Positions 52,623 to 60,916 of a stretch of DNA of 64,000 bases are shown one piece after another (position 1 is the stretch's first letter; every line of letters starts with the position of its first letter). The notes beneath the pieces are model-generated. The model ran no database searches. It was not told the origin of the DNA and saw only the letters and a program-made list of their open reading frames with translations. The translations under genes and the position numbers were made by a program. Source of the DNA: Paragemmobacter straminiformis (lineage in GTDB: Bacteria; Pseudomonadota; Alphaproteobacteria; Rhodobacterales; Rhodobacteraceae); assembly GCF_014243445.1 (NCBI RefSeq), contig NZ_JACLQD010000003.1:558001-622000 (forward strand), read 5' to 3'.

Positions 52623-53726
52623 GTGGCCTACGACCTGCAGCTTTCGCATATCGGCAAGGTTTACGACAACGGCACGCCTGCCGTGATCGACTTCAACCTT
52701 GACGTGGACAAGGGCGAGTTCATCGCCTTCCTCGGCCCGTCGGGTTGCGGCAAGACCACGACGCTGCGGATGATCGCGGGGTTCGAATCCATCACGTCGG
52801 GTGACCTGCTGATCCGTGGCAGCCGGGTCAACGACCTGCAGCCGGAAAAGCGCCCGACCTCGATGATCTTCCAGAATTACGCGCTGTTCCCGCATATGAC
52901 GGTGCGCCAGAACGTGATGTTCGGCCTAGAGGTCAAGCAACTGCCCGTGGCCGAGGCCAACCGCAAGGTGGACCGCATCCTTGACAAGCTGGGCCTGACC
53001 GAAGTGGCGAACGTGCGCCCGACGCGGCTTTCGGGCGGGCAGCGGCAGCGGATCGCGCTGGCGCGGTCGCTGGTGGTGGAACCCGATATCCTGCTGCTCG
53101 ACGAACCGCTCGGCGCGCTTGACGCGAACCTGCGCAAGTCGATCCAGAACGAATTGAAGCTGCTGCAACGTGATCTTGGCATCACCTTTGTCTTTGTGAC
53201 GCACGCCCAGTCGGAAGCGCTCGCGCTGTCGGACCGGATCGTGGTGATGAACGCCGGTCGCGTGGAACAGATCAGCCCCCCGCGCGAGCTTTACACCCGC
53301 CCGCAAAGCATCTTCGTCGCCCGTTTCATCGGCGCGAACACCCTGATTTCCGGCAAGGTCCGCAATGTCGAGGGCGGGGCCGTCAGCCTTGATACACCGT
53401 TCGGCGCGCTGGTGGCCGAACCGCCCGCGGCCTCGATCACCACGGGGGCTTCGGCGTCCATCGTGTTGCCTGCGGAAGCGATGCACGTTCTGCCCGGATC
53501 GATGTCAGAGGCCGAGGTGCGGGCCAAGCACGGCAGCAACGTCGTGCCGTGCCAGATCACCCGTTTGCAGCTTGTCGGCCATATCCTGCAGATCGGGATG
53601 ACCCTTCCCAGCGGCGAGAGCGTCTCGCTTGAAGGGCATGCCGACAAGTATCGTGACAGCCTTCAGGCCGGCACGGCGGGTTTTGTTGCGTGGAATCCGG
53701 CGGATACCACGCTGATCGCGCAGTAA
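52623..53726 (+). CDS. ABC importer ATPase 2 (PotA-like)
   Basis: A 367-aa ATPase with every motif intact: Walker A GPSGCGKTT, FQNYALFPHMTV, signature LSGGQRQRIALAR, Walker B ILLLDEPLGALD and H-loop VTHAQSEAL. A C-terminal TOBE domain (about 250-365) follows. It starts with GTG at 52623. The operon therefore encodes two ATPases, one permease pair and one exported binding protein. ATPase 2 could form a homodimer, replace ATPase 1 or form an asymmetric dimer with it, since ATPase 1 lacks the H-loop histidine. The amidase gene follows after 4 nt. Confidence 0.93.
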   Translation: MAYDLQLSHIGKVYDNGTPAVIDFNLDVDKGEFIAFLGPSGCGKTTTLRMIAGFESITSGDLLIRGSRVNDLQPEKRPTSMIFQNYALFPHMTVRQNVMFGLEVKQLPVAEANRKVDRILDKLGLTEVANVRPTRLSGGQRQRIALARSLVVEPDILLLDEPLGALDANLRKSIQNELKLLQRDLGITFVFVTHAQSEALALSDRIVVMNAGRVEQISPPRELYTRPQSIFVARFIGANTLISGKVRNVEGGAVSLDTPFGALVAEPPAASITTGASASIVLPAEAMHVLPGSMSEAEVRAKHGSNVVPCQITRLQLVGHILQIGMTLPSGESVSLEGHADKYRDSLQAGTAGFVAWNPADTTLIAQ

Positions 53727-53730
53727 GACC

Positions 53731-55077
53731 ATGGCAGAGACCGCAAAGGCACTGGCCGACGATCTGCGCAGCGGGCGCAAGGATCCGCTGGATCTGGTGG
53801 CCGAGGTATACGACCGCATCGACGCGCATGGCGACGCCGCCCTTTTCATCCGGCTGACGCGCGACCGCGCCGAGGCCGAGGCGCGTGCCGCCCGCGAAAG
53901 GCTGCGCGCGGGAAACCCTGCGAGCCTGCTCGATGGTGTGCCGCTGGCGTGGAAGGATCTGTTCGACCTGAAAGGCACGGTCACGACCGCAGGGTCAGCC
54001 GTGCTGCGCGGGGCGCCGCCTGCCGCCGCCGATGCCGCCCTTGTGCGGGCGGGGATGCGGGCGGGTCTGGTGACGGTGGGGGCCGTCAACATGACCGAAT
54101 TCGCCTATTCGGGCATCGGGTTGAACCCGCATCACGGCACGCCGCGCAATCCGCGCGATGCCAAGGTCGCGCGTTCGCCGGGGGGGTCGTCCTCGGGCAG
54201 CGGGGCGGTGGTGGCGGCGGGGATCGTGCCCCTGTCCATCGGCACCGATACGGGCGGGTCGATCCGCATTCCCGCCGCCTTCAACGGGGTGGTGGGATAC
54301 AAGACCTCGACCGGCCATCACCCGATGGGCGGGGTTTTCCCGCTGTCGCCCACGCTTGATACGCTGGGGCCGCTTGCCAATACGGTCGAGGATTGCGTTC
54401 TGGTCGATGCCGCCCTGCGCGGTCTGGCAGCGCCGCAGGTGCGGGCGGCCGATGTCGCCGCGCTCGATCTCGCGGTTCCCGATGCGGTGATGTTCGATGA
54501 CCTCGACCCCGCCGTTGCCGAAGCCTTCGATGCCACCGTGGCGCGGCTTGCCGCCAAGGGGGCGCGGGTCCGCCGCATCGCCCTGCCGGAACTGCGCGAG
54601 ACGGTCGCGGCGATGGGGCGCTATGGCCCGCTTGCATCGGCCGAGGCGATGGATATCCACTGGGACCGCCTGCACGGCCCCGACGAGGCGCTGATGGATG
54701 CCCGTGTCGTGCGCCGTATCCGCATGGGCGAGAAGATGACGGCGGTCGACCTGATCCGCCTGCATGCCGAACGCGCCCGCCTGATCGCCACCGTCAACGA
54801 CCGGCTTGGCGACGCGCTTCTGATCTGCCCGACCACCCCCAGCGTGGCCATGCCCATCGGCCCGCTCGAGGCGGATGTCGAGGTGTTCTTCCACCACAAC
54901 TTCCGCACGCTCAGGCATACGGCCATCGGCAATTTCCTTGACTGGTGCGGTCTGTCGATCCCGAACGGGGCCGACGCCGCGGGCATGCCCACGGGTCTGA
55001 TGATCTGCGCCCGCCACGGCCGCGATGCGGCATTGCTGGCGGCGGGTCTGGCGCTTGAAACGACGATCCGCGGCTAG
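53731..55077 (+). CDS. Amidase-signature-family amidohydrolase
   Basis: A 448-aa amidase with the complete Ser-cisSer-Lys triad: Lys75 in [11 protein letters not shown], Ser153 in [10 protein letters not shown] and Ser177 in [14 protein letters not shown]. The family hydrolyses linear amides, including carbamoyl and half-amide compounds, to acid and ammonia. It begins 4 nt after the importer ATPase gene and is followed by the NodB-fold gene 46 nt on, so uptake and amide cleavage are co-expressed. A half-amide produced by imide ring opening is a natural substrate guess; the sequence does not settle it. The protein is cytoplasmic. Confidence 0.93.
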   Translation: MAETAKALADDLRSGRKDPLDLVAEVYDRIDAHGDAALFIRLTRDRAEAEARAARERLRAGNPASLLDGVPLAWKDLFDLKGTVTTAGSAVLRGAPPAAADAALVRAGMRAGLVTVGAVNMTEFAYSGIGLNPHHGTPRNPRDAKVARSPGGSSSGSGAVVAAGIVPLSIGTDTGGSIRIPAAFNGVVGYKTSTGHHPMGGVFPLSPTLDTLGPLANTVEDCVLVDAALRGLAAPQVRAADVAALDLAVPDAVMFDDLDPAVAEAFDATVARLAAKGARVRRIALPELRETVAAMGRYGPLASAEAMDIHWDRLHGPDEALMDARVVRRIRMGEKMTAVDLIRLHAERARLIATVNDRLGDALLICPTTPSVAMPIGPLEADVEVFFHHNFRTLRHTAIGNFLDWCGLSIPNGADAAGMPTGLMICARHGRDAALLAAGLALETTIRG

Positions 55078-55123
55078 GGCCGCGTACGGAAAAACGACGA
55101 CTTCTCAACAGGAGGAAAGACTG

Positions 55124-56026
55124 ATGGCGAAAAAGATCATGTGTGCCTTCGGCACCGACATCGACTCGGTGGCGGGCTGGATCGGGTCTTACGGCGGGGG
55201 CGACAGCCCGTCCGACATCCAGCGCGGCATCTTTGCGACCGAAGTGGGCGTGCCGCGCTTGCTGCGGTTGTTCAAGAAATACGACCTCAAGACCTCGTTC
55301 TTCATTCCGGGCCACAGCCTTGAAACCTTCCCCAAGGAAATGGAGATGATTGTCAAGGACGGTCACGAAGTGGGCGCGCATGGCTACCTGCACGAAAACC
55401 CCATCGCCATGACCCCGACGCAGGAAGAGGACGTTCTGGTCAAGTCGATCGAGCTGATCAAGGGCCTGACCGGCAAGGCACCGCGCGGCTATGTGGCCCC
55501 GTGGTGGGAAATGTCGAACTCGACCGCCGCGCTGCTGCTCAAGCATGGCTTCACCTATGACCACAGCCAGGGCTACCGCGACTTCCAGCCCTTCTACGCC
55601 AAGGTCGGCGACAGCTGGAACACCATCGACTATTCCAAGTCGGCCAAGGACTGGATGCACCCGCTGAAGCATGGCACGGAAATCGACCTCGTCGATATCG
55701 CGGCCAACTGGTATGTCGACGACCTTCCGCCCATGATGTTCATGAAGAAGGCCCCGAACAGCCACGGTTTCGTCAATCCGCGCGATATCGAGGAAATGTG
55801 GCGCGACCAGTTCGACTGGGTCTACCGCGAGATGGATTACGCGGTGTTTGCCTTTACCATCCACCCCGATGTGGCGGGCCGTCCGCAGGTTCTGCTGATG
55901 CTGGAACGCCTGATCGAATACATCTCGAAGCATTCGGGCGTGGAATGGGCCCCCTTCGAGGATATCGCCAACGACTTCCGCAAGCGCTATCCTTTCGCCG
56001 GCGGCAAGCGCCCCGAAGTGATCTGA
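55124..56026 (+). CDS. NodB-fold hydrolase, HpPgdA/cyclic-imidase-like
   Basis: A 300-aa polysaccharide-deacetylase-fold protein closely resembling Helicobacter pylori PgdA (HP0310): [63 protein letters not shown] and [20 protein letters not shown]. Predicted metal ligands Asp14, His86 and His90 are kept. There is no signal peptide, so a cytoplasmic small-molecule substrate is more likely than peptidoglycan; cyclic imide hydrolases and PuuE-type allantoinases share this fold. The adjacent amidase and importer support a cyclic imidase. ATG at 55124 is fixed by GGAGG about 9 nt upstream; earlier open frame is ignored. A perfect terminator follows. Confidence 0.88.
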   Translation: MAKKIMCAFGTDIDSVAGWIGSYGGGDSPSDIQRGIFATEVGVPRLLRLFKKYDLKTSFFIPGHSLETFPKEMEMIVKDGHEVGAHGYLHENPIAMTPTQEEDVLVKSIELIKGLTGKAPRGYVAPWWEMSNSTAALLLKHGFTYDHSQGYRDFQPFYAKVGDSWNTIDYSKSAKDWMHPLKHGTEIDLVDIAANWYVDDLPPMMFMKKAPNSHGFVNPRDIEEMWRDQFDWVYREMDYAVFAFTIHPDVAGRPQVLLMLERLIEYISKHSGVEWAPFEDIANDFRKRYPFAGGKRPEVI

Positions 56027-56031
56027 TCCCG

Positions 56032-56059
56032 AACGGGGGGCGGCAGCGCCCCCCGTTTT
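56032..56059 (+). terminator. Intrinsic terminator after the NodB-fold gene
   Basis: AACGGGGGGC (56032-56041) is the exact complement of GCCCCCCGTT (56048-56057) with a 6-nt loop, followed by TTTT through 56059. It begins 5 nt after the stop and ends 16 nt before the next gene, so it should end or strongly attenuate the importer-amidase transcript. Confidence 0.75.
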
Positions 56060-56075
56060 CCTGACGGAGGCCCCC

Positions 56076-56369
56076 ATGTGCAACGCCTGCGGCAACCCCG
56101 CCGCCCCCGGCCACTGGACCGAGGCCGGAGCCGCCACCCCCGGCGACCGGCTGCGCGCGCGGTTCCATCGGGCAAAGGTGCTGGACGATATTTTGCGCCC
56201 CTACGGGCTTATGGCGCATGACGGCGGCGTCGTGCCGGGCATCCAGCTTGGCACGATGGCAGGGGCGAGCAGCATCGTCCACAACCTCTCGGAAGTCTGG
56301 GCCGAGGCCGAGCGTCTGCACGGCGCGCCCATCGACCCGCTTGATCCGCGGTATCTGGATGACCTCTGA
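56076..56369 (+). CDS. Small CxxC protein adjacent to a COG0523 GTPase
   Basis: A 97-aa protein starting MCNACGNPAAPGHWTEAG, a possible CxxC metal site at the very N-terminus, followed by a helical region (RLRARFHRAKVLDDILRPYG) and a C-terminal helix (NLSEVWAEAERLHG). It resembles small proteins found next to COG0523/CobW-type metallochaperones, but I do not know a defined function. GGAGG at about 56066-56070 precedes the ATG. The end overlaps the COG0523 gene by 11 nt, so the two are translationally coupled. A metal-donor or accessory role for the NodB-fold hydrolase upstream is possible. Confidence 0.8.
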   Translation: MCNACGNPAAPGHWTEAGAATPGDRLRARFHRAKVLDDILRPYGLMAHDGGVVPGIQLGTMAGASSIVHNLSEVWAEAERLHGAPIDPLDPRYLDDL

Positions 56370-57330
56370 CACGCGCCTGCGGCTGACGCTTCTGGGCGGC
56401 TATCTCGGCTCGGGCAAGACCACATGGTTGCGGCACCAGTTGCATGTCGGGGCGTTCGGGCCGCGCGTGCATGTGGTGGTGAACGAGGCCGCCGAAACCC
56501 CCGTCGATGATGCCCTGCTGGCCGGTGCCGAAGGGATGACCCTGCTTGCGGGCGGCTGTTGCTGCTGCGCGGGGCGGGCCGAGCTGATCGCCGCACTGCG
56601 CCGCCTGTGCGATGCCCGCAGCCGGATTTCGGCCGAGGAGGCGCGGCTGGAACGGATCGTGCTTGAAACCAGCGGTCTGGCCGATCCGGGGGCCATCGTT
56701 GCCGCCATTCAGGATGACCCCGTTCTGGTCAACCACATCGTGGTCGAGGAAACCGTGGTCGCGGTCGATGCGCTGCACGCGCTGGCGCAACTGGCGACCG
56801 AGCCTTTGGGGCGGCGTCAGGTGGGGGCGGCGGACCGGATGGTGCTGACCAAGACCGACGCCTGCGCGCCGGACGCGCTTGCCACCCTGCGCGCGACGCT
56901 TGCGGGGCTGAACGGCCATGCCACGCTATCCGCCGCCGTTCTGGGGGTCGAGGCCGTACTTGCGCCGCTGCCCGCCGGCGCAAGGCCCGCCGTATTGCCC
57001 GAACTTGCCGGAGAGGACGCGCGCGGACCCATCGCGCCCACGCAGCTTGCCTTGCCCGACGATCTTGACTGGTCGGCCTTTACCCTGTGGCTTTCGGCGC
57101 TGCTGCATGCGCGGGGCGACGATCTGGTGCGGGTCAAGGGCGTCTTGCGGACCCCTGCGGGCCGGTTGCTGCTGCAAACCGTGCGCAAGGTGGTGCAATC
57201 GCCGGAAATCCTGCCCGAACAGGGCGAAAGCCGCAGCGACAACGTGATCGTCTTTATCGGTCGCGGCTATCGGCCCGAAGATCTTGGCCGTTCGATGCGG
57301 CGTTTCCTTTCACCGACGAGGACGACATGA
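56359..57330 (+). CDS. COG0523 (CobW/P47K-family) metallochaperone GTPase
   Basis: A 323-aa G3E GTPase: Walker A GGYLGSGKTTWL, the metal-binding cysteine cluster GGCCCCAGR in place of the usual CxCC, Walker B-type VLETSGLADPGAIV and base-recognition VLTKTD. A C-terminal CobW domain (about 215-320) follows. Members use GTP to deliver zinc or another metal to a client enzyme. The ATG at 56359 lies inside the preceding small CxxC gene; a longer frame upstream is not meaningful. The neighbouring metal-dependent NodB-fold hydrolase is the natural client candidate. No Zur-like operator was recognised, so a zinc-starvation role is not supported. Confidence 0.9.
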   Translation: MTSDTRLRLTLLGGYLGSGKTTWLRHQLHVGAFGPRVHVVVNEAAETPVDDALLAGAEGMTLLAGGCCCCAGRAELIAALRRLCDARSRISAEEARLERIVLETSGLADPGAIVAAIQDDPVLVNHIVVEETVVAVDALHALAQLATEPLGRRQVGAADRMVLTKTDACAPDALATLRATLAGLNGHATLSAAVLGVEAVLAPLPAGARPAVLPELAGEDARGPIAPTQLALPDDLDWSAFTLWLSALLHARGDDLVRVKGVLRTPAGRLLLQTVRKVVQSPEILPEQGESRSDNVIVFIGRGYRPEDLGRSMRRFLSPTRTT

Positions 57331-57770
57331 CCACAATCCGCCCCCTGCGCCCCGAGGACCGTGCCGACTGGGCGCGGCTTTGGACCGGCTATCTGGAGTA
57401 TTACAAGACCACCGTGCCGCAGGCGGTCTATGACAGCACCTTTGCCCGCCTGACCGGCGATGATCCGCAGGACTTCACCTGCCTGATCGCCGAGGTCGAT
57501 GGCCGCCCCGTGGGCTTGGTGCATTACCTGTTTCACCGCCATTGCTGGAAGGTCGAGAACGTCTGCTACCTGCAAGACCTGTATGCCGACCCTTCGGTGC
57601 GGGGCCAGGGTGTCGGGCGGGCGCTGATCGAGGCGGTCTATGCCGCCGCCGATGCCAACGGCACCCCCGCCGTCTATTGGCTGACGCAGGATTTCAACAC
57701 CGAGGCGCGCAAGCTTTACGACCGTATCGCGCAGGTGACGCCCTTCATCCGCTACAACCGCAAGCTCTAG
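57327..57770 (+). CDS. GNAT-family N-acetyltransferase
   Basis: A 147-aa GNAT protein: it begins MTTIRPLRPEDRADWARLW, and the acetyl-CoA-binding loop is visible as LYADPSVRGQGVGRALIEAV. The C-terminal WLTQDFNTEARKLYDRI matches the usual family ending. It overlaps the COG0523 gene by 4 nt and the convergent minus-strand gene by 4 nt. The similarity is to small-molecule acetyltransferases of the polyamine/amino-acid type; the substrate is unknown. It is the last gene of the small CxxC-COG0523-GNAT unit. Confidence 0.92.
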   Translation: MTTIRPLRPEDRADWARLWTGYLEYYKTTVPQAVYDSTFARLTGDDPQDFTCLIAEVDGRPVGLVHYLFHRHCWKVENVCYLQDLYADPSVRGQGVGRALIEAVYAAADANGTPAVYWLTQDFNTEARKLYDRIAQVTPFIRYNRKL

Positions 57771-58432
57771 CTGCGGTTCTTGCGGTAGCTGTCTTTCAGC
57801 GCGATCAGATCGCCCGCAAAGCGGAAGATGTCGCAGCCCTGCACATCGACCTCTTTGCCGGTCTTGTCGGTGCCGGTGAAGCGCCATTCCGACAGGCCGG
57901 TGTCGCCCGCGACATGGTGGCTGTCGGCGGTCCATGCGGCTTTGGGAAAGGTCTCGAACATCGCGGCGTATGAGGCGCGGACGGCCTCGCGCCCGATGAA
58001 GCGGCGGCCTTCGGCTTCGGGTCCGGCCGAGGCGTGGAAGGCGCAGTCGTCGGCCATGCAGGCCATCAGCGCATCGACATCGCGGGCGTTCCATGCCGCC
58101 ATGAAGCGCACCAGCGTATCGCGGCGGCGGTGGGCGGTGGCATCCGCAACGGTTTCGATTTCAAGAAAGGCGAGAGGGGCCGCCCCCGCGTTGGTGACGT
58201 TGTGATGCACCCCCTCGCGCCGCGAATAGGGGACGCCTTGGGTCAATGTGGCGGTAAAGGGCGCGCCGTCGGGCACGTCGAGGCCCAGCGTGCCATCGGT
58301 CAGCGGGACGATGACGTAATCATGCCCGTGGACATGCCAGCCCGTTTCCGCCCCCGCCGCAAAGCGCCATTCGGTGACCTTGAAGCGGTCGTCGTCGATA
58401 TGGGTGACGCTGGTTGCCTGTGCTTTGGTCAT
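57767..58432 (-). CDS. Cupin - SnoaL-like fusion protein
   Basis: A 221-aa two-domain protein. Residues 1-98 form a cupin: AAGAETGWHVHGHDYVIVPL carries metal-ligand histidines and GVHHNVTNAGAAPLAFLEIE forms the second motif. Residues about 104-221 form a SnoaL/NTF2-like domain (TLVRFMAAWNARDVDALMAC, DDCAFHASAG, FIGREAVRASYA). Each domain usually occurs alone. The fusion is in one frame without a stop or frame change. It may be an enzyme acting on a small molecule; the function is unknown. It is read toward the GNAT gene with a 4-nt overlap and follows a second GNAT gene on the same strand by 9 nt. Confidence 0.85.
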   Translation of the reverse strand: MTKAQATSVTHIDDDRFKVTEWRFAAGAETGWHVHGHDYVIVPLTDGTLGLDVPDGAPFTATLTQGVPYSRREGVHHNVTNAGAAPLAFLEIETVADATAHRRRDTLVRFMAAWNARDVDALMACMADDCAFHASAGPEAEGRRFIGREAVRASYAAMFETFPKAAWTADSHHVAGDTGLSEWRFTGTDKTGKEVDVQGCDIFRFAGDLIALKDSYRKNRS

Positions 58433-58441
58433 GTCTCTTCC

Positions 58442-58960
58442 TCAGGGTGCGGGGTGACGCCAGATCTGCATCGGGCCAAGGCGGGTATGGTCGAACATGC
58501 CCTCGAAGCCGCAGCCCAGCCTTTCGGCCAGCCGGATCGAGCGGGTGTTGGCGGGGTCGATCATGCTGACAGCCGTGGTCCAGCCCAGCGTGCCATAGGC
58601 ATGGTCGCGGGCCGCAAGGGCGGCTTCCTGCGCGACGCCGCGCCCTTCGGCATGGTGCATCATGACCCAGCCGACCTCTGGCCCGTACCAGCCTTCGGGA
58701 TACCACAGCCCGACATGGCCGCAGAACTGGCCCGTCGCCTTTTCCTCGACCGCCCAGAATCCATAGCCGCGCAAGGCCCAGTGGCCCAGATGCGTCGCAA
58801 GCCCGCGCCATGCCATTTCGCGCGTGAGCGGGCCGCCGATGAAATGCGACCGTTCGGTCGCGTAAAAGGCGGCGAAGTCCTCGAAATCCGACTGGCGGTA
58901 TTCGCGCATCAGCAGGCGCGCGGTTTCCAGCCGTGGAATGGTGACGGTATAGGCGGACAT
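58442..58960 (-). CDS. GNAT-family N-acetyltransferase (RimJ-like)
   Basis: A 172-aa acetyltransferase of the RimJ/RimL-like group: PRLETARLLMREYRQSDFED at the start, YGFWAVEEKATGQFCGHVGL in the middle, and the acetyl-CoA-binding AEGRGVAQEAALAARDHAYG followed by VSMIDPANTRSIRLAERLG. Such proteins acetylate ribosomal proteins, antibiotics or small amines. ATG at 58960 is preferred because the protein then begins just before the family start; the open frame continues upstream without similarity. It forms a two-gene unit with the cupin-SnoaL gene. It is unrelated in detail to the GNAT at 57327. Confidence 0.9.
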   Translation of the reverse strand: MSAYTVTIPRLETARLLMREYRQSDFEDFAAFYATERSHFIGGPLTREMAWRGLATHLGHWALRGYGFWAVEEKATGQFCGHVGLWYPEGWYGPEVGWVMMHHAEGRGVAQEAALAARDHAYGTLGWTTAVSMIDPANTRSIRLAERLGCGFEGMFDHTRLGPMQIWRHPAP

Positions 58961-59050
58961 GGGGCAGCCCCGTGCTGGGTTCGCCCACAGGCTAGCGGGC
59001 CGTGGCGGGGGGCGGAAGTGCCTTTGCGCGCAAGCTGATATGCGGGCATG

Positions 59051-59079
59051 AAAAAGGCCGGCCATGGGAGCGGCCGGCC
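59051..59079 (-). terminator. Intrinsic terminator of the minus-strand hyu operon
   Basis: Read on the minus strand, an 8-bp stem GGCCGGCC (59072-59079 with 59056-59063) and an 8-nt loop are directly followed by TTTTT (complement of AAAAA at 59051-59055). It lies 44 nt after the stop of hyuB copy 3, so it should end the isochorismatase-hyuA-hyuB transcript. Confidence 0.8.
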
Positions 59080-59122
59080 AGTCTGAGCGGCGCGGGGAGG
59101 CGCCGCAGGGGTCAATCGGCGG

Positions 59123-60904
59123 TCAGGTCCTGCGCAACGCTTGCCGCAGCTTTTCGGTTGCCGCCATATCGACGGTTTCGCTGTCGAGGTTGACGGCAAC
59201 GCCGTAGACCGTGCGGGCGTGGTCGACGCTGCAAAACCCGTCCAGCACATCTTCCAGCACCTTGACGGGCGGGCGGTTCAGCGGGTCGCCATAGCCGCCG
59301 CCGTTGGGGCTGTAATAGGTCATCACGTCATTGGCCGCGACCGACAGGCCCGAGAACTTGGAATACATCTCGCGTTCTTCGCCGGGACGGTCGGGGCTGG
59401 TGATGGTGCAGCGCCCCACCGCCCCGTCATGCCCGCCAAAGATGCCCCAGGGCGCGTCGTGGTGGCGTTCGGATTCGTGCGTGATGAAAGCGGGCGTCAG
59501 CACGCGCTGCGATTTGACCACGCCGATCCCGCCACGGAATTCGCCCGCGCCGGGGGGCATGTCGTCGCGCAATTCATAGCGGTCGCAGATCATCGGGATA
59601 TGCATCGCAAGATCTTCGAGCGGGTTGTTGCGCGTGTTGGCCATCAGGTTGTCGATGCTGTCCGGCCCGTCCGAGCGCGGGCGTCCGCCATATGCGCCCT
59701 CGTTCACTTCCAGAAATACCCAGTAATCGCCCGAAGGCCGCAGCCCCGAATAGGCCGCGAAGCTGATCGAGGCGGAAGAACCCGCAATCACGCGGTCGGG
59801 CATGACGGGGGCAAGGGCACGGATGATCAGGTCGATCATCCGGTTGCACTGGGTAAAGCGCGCTTCGGCCGAGGCGGGCGCGCGCGGGTTGAAGATCGAG
59901 CCCAAGGGCGCCGTCACCTTGATCGGGCGGAAAGACCCTTCGTTCGACGGCACGCGCAGGTCCGACGTGGCGGCGTCGAGCAGGAGTTTGCGGAAACCCG
60001 CATAGGCCGCAACCTTGGTCGAGCCTTCGAAGGGCACGTTATAGGCCGTGGGCGTCTGGTCGGCCGAACCTGTCAGATCGACCTCGACCTCGTCCCCGCG
60101 GACGCGGATGGTGACCTTGACCTTCAGCCGCTGGTCACGGTTGCGGCCATCGTCGTCCAGCCAGCCCTCGGCGGTGTAATCGCCATCGGGAATTTCGCTG
60201 ATGCGCTGGCGGGTCATGCGCTCGGCATAGTCCATCAGCTGGTCGGCTGCGGCGAAAACCATGTCTTCGCCGTATTTTTCCAGAAGCTCGACGAAGCGTT
60301 TCGCCCCCAGCCGGGCCGAGGCGACCTGCGCCTCGATGTCCATCACCAACTGCCCCGCCGCGCGGCTGTTGCGGCGGATGTAGTTCCACATCGCGTTGTT
60401 GGGCTGGCCCTTGCGGTAAAGCTTGGTTCCGGCAAAGAGCATGCCTTCGGCAAAGACGTCTGGCACGTCGATGATAAGCCCCGGCGTCGCCGCGCCGATG
60501 TCGACATGGTGGGCGGTGTTTCCGGCAAAGCCGACAAGCCGCCCCTGATAGAAGACCGGCACGACGATGGCGAGGTCGGGCGTATGGCTTGATCCGTAAT
60601 AGGGGTGGTTGTGAACCACCACGTCGCCTTCATACCACTCGCCGTCTTCCAGCGTCTGGTCGATTCCGCGCAGATAGGCGGGGATCGAGCCGATGTGCAT
60701 CGGGGTGGATTCCGACTCGCACAGGGTGTTGAAGTTCACGTCGAACAGGCCCGCGCCAAGGTCCTGGCTTTCGCGGATGATCGAAGAAAAGGACATGCGG
60801 TAAAGCACGTGGCCCATCTCTTCGGCGATGGTCTCGAAACTGCCGCGGATCACTTGCAGCGTGATCGGATCGACGGTGACGGCGGTCGGGGAAATCAGGT
60901 TCAT
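59123..60904 (-). CDS. HyuB-family hydantoinase/oxoprolinase subunit B (copy 3)
   Basis: A 593-aa HyuB protein and close paralogue of copy 1 at 30419: FSSIIRESQDLGAGLFDVNF, MHIGSIPAYLRGIDQ, EGDVVVHNHPYYGSSHTPD, AHHVDIGAATPGLIIDVPD, FNVPFEGSTKVA-like block and GAGEFRGGIGVVKSQRVL are shared with only small changes. It is the last gene of the minus-strand operon and lies 12 nt after hyuA copy 3. The family with HyuA hydrolyses cyclic amides at the expense of ATP. The upstream N-carbamoylsarcosine-hydrolase-like gene suggests that this pair may act as an N-methylhydantoinase, producing the carbamoyl compound cleaved next; this is inference. Confidence 0.93.
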   Translation of the reverse strand: MNLISPTAVTVDPITLQVIRGSFETIAEEMGHVLYRMSFSSIIRESQDLGAGLFDVNFNTLCESESTPMHIGSIPAYLRGIDQTLEDGEWYEGDVVVHNHPYYGSSHTPDLAIVVPVFYQGRLVGFAGNTAHHVDIGAATPGLIIDVPDVFAEGMLFAGTKLYRKGQPNNAMWNYIRRNSRAAGQLVMDIEAQVASARLGAKRFVELLEKYGEDMVFAAADQLMDYAERMTRQRISEIPDGDYTAEGWLDDDGRNRDQRLKVKVTIRVRGDEVEVDLTGSADQTPTAYNVPFEGSTKVAAYAGFRKLLLDAATSDLRVPSNEGSFRPIKVTAPLGSIFNPRAPASAEARFTQCNRMIDLIIRALAPVMPDRVIAGSSASISFAAYSGLRPSGDYWVFLEVNEGAYGGRPRSDGPDSIDNLMANTRNNPLEDLAMHIPMICDRYELRDDMPPGAGEFRGGIGVVKSQRVLTPAFITHESERHHDAPWGIFGGHDGAVGRCTITSPDRPGEEREMYSKFSGLSVAANDVMTYYSPNGGGYGDPLNRPPVKVLEDVLDGFCSVDHARTVYGVAVNLDSETVDMAATEKLRQALRRT

Positions 60905-60916
60905 CTGTCGTCCTCC

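Noticed and set aside
55124-56026. Peptidoglycan deacetylase acting in the envelope
   Set aside because: No signal peptide or membrane segment, and neighbours are small-molecule amidohydrolases; kept only as a fold relationship.
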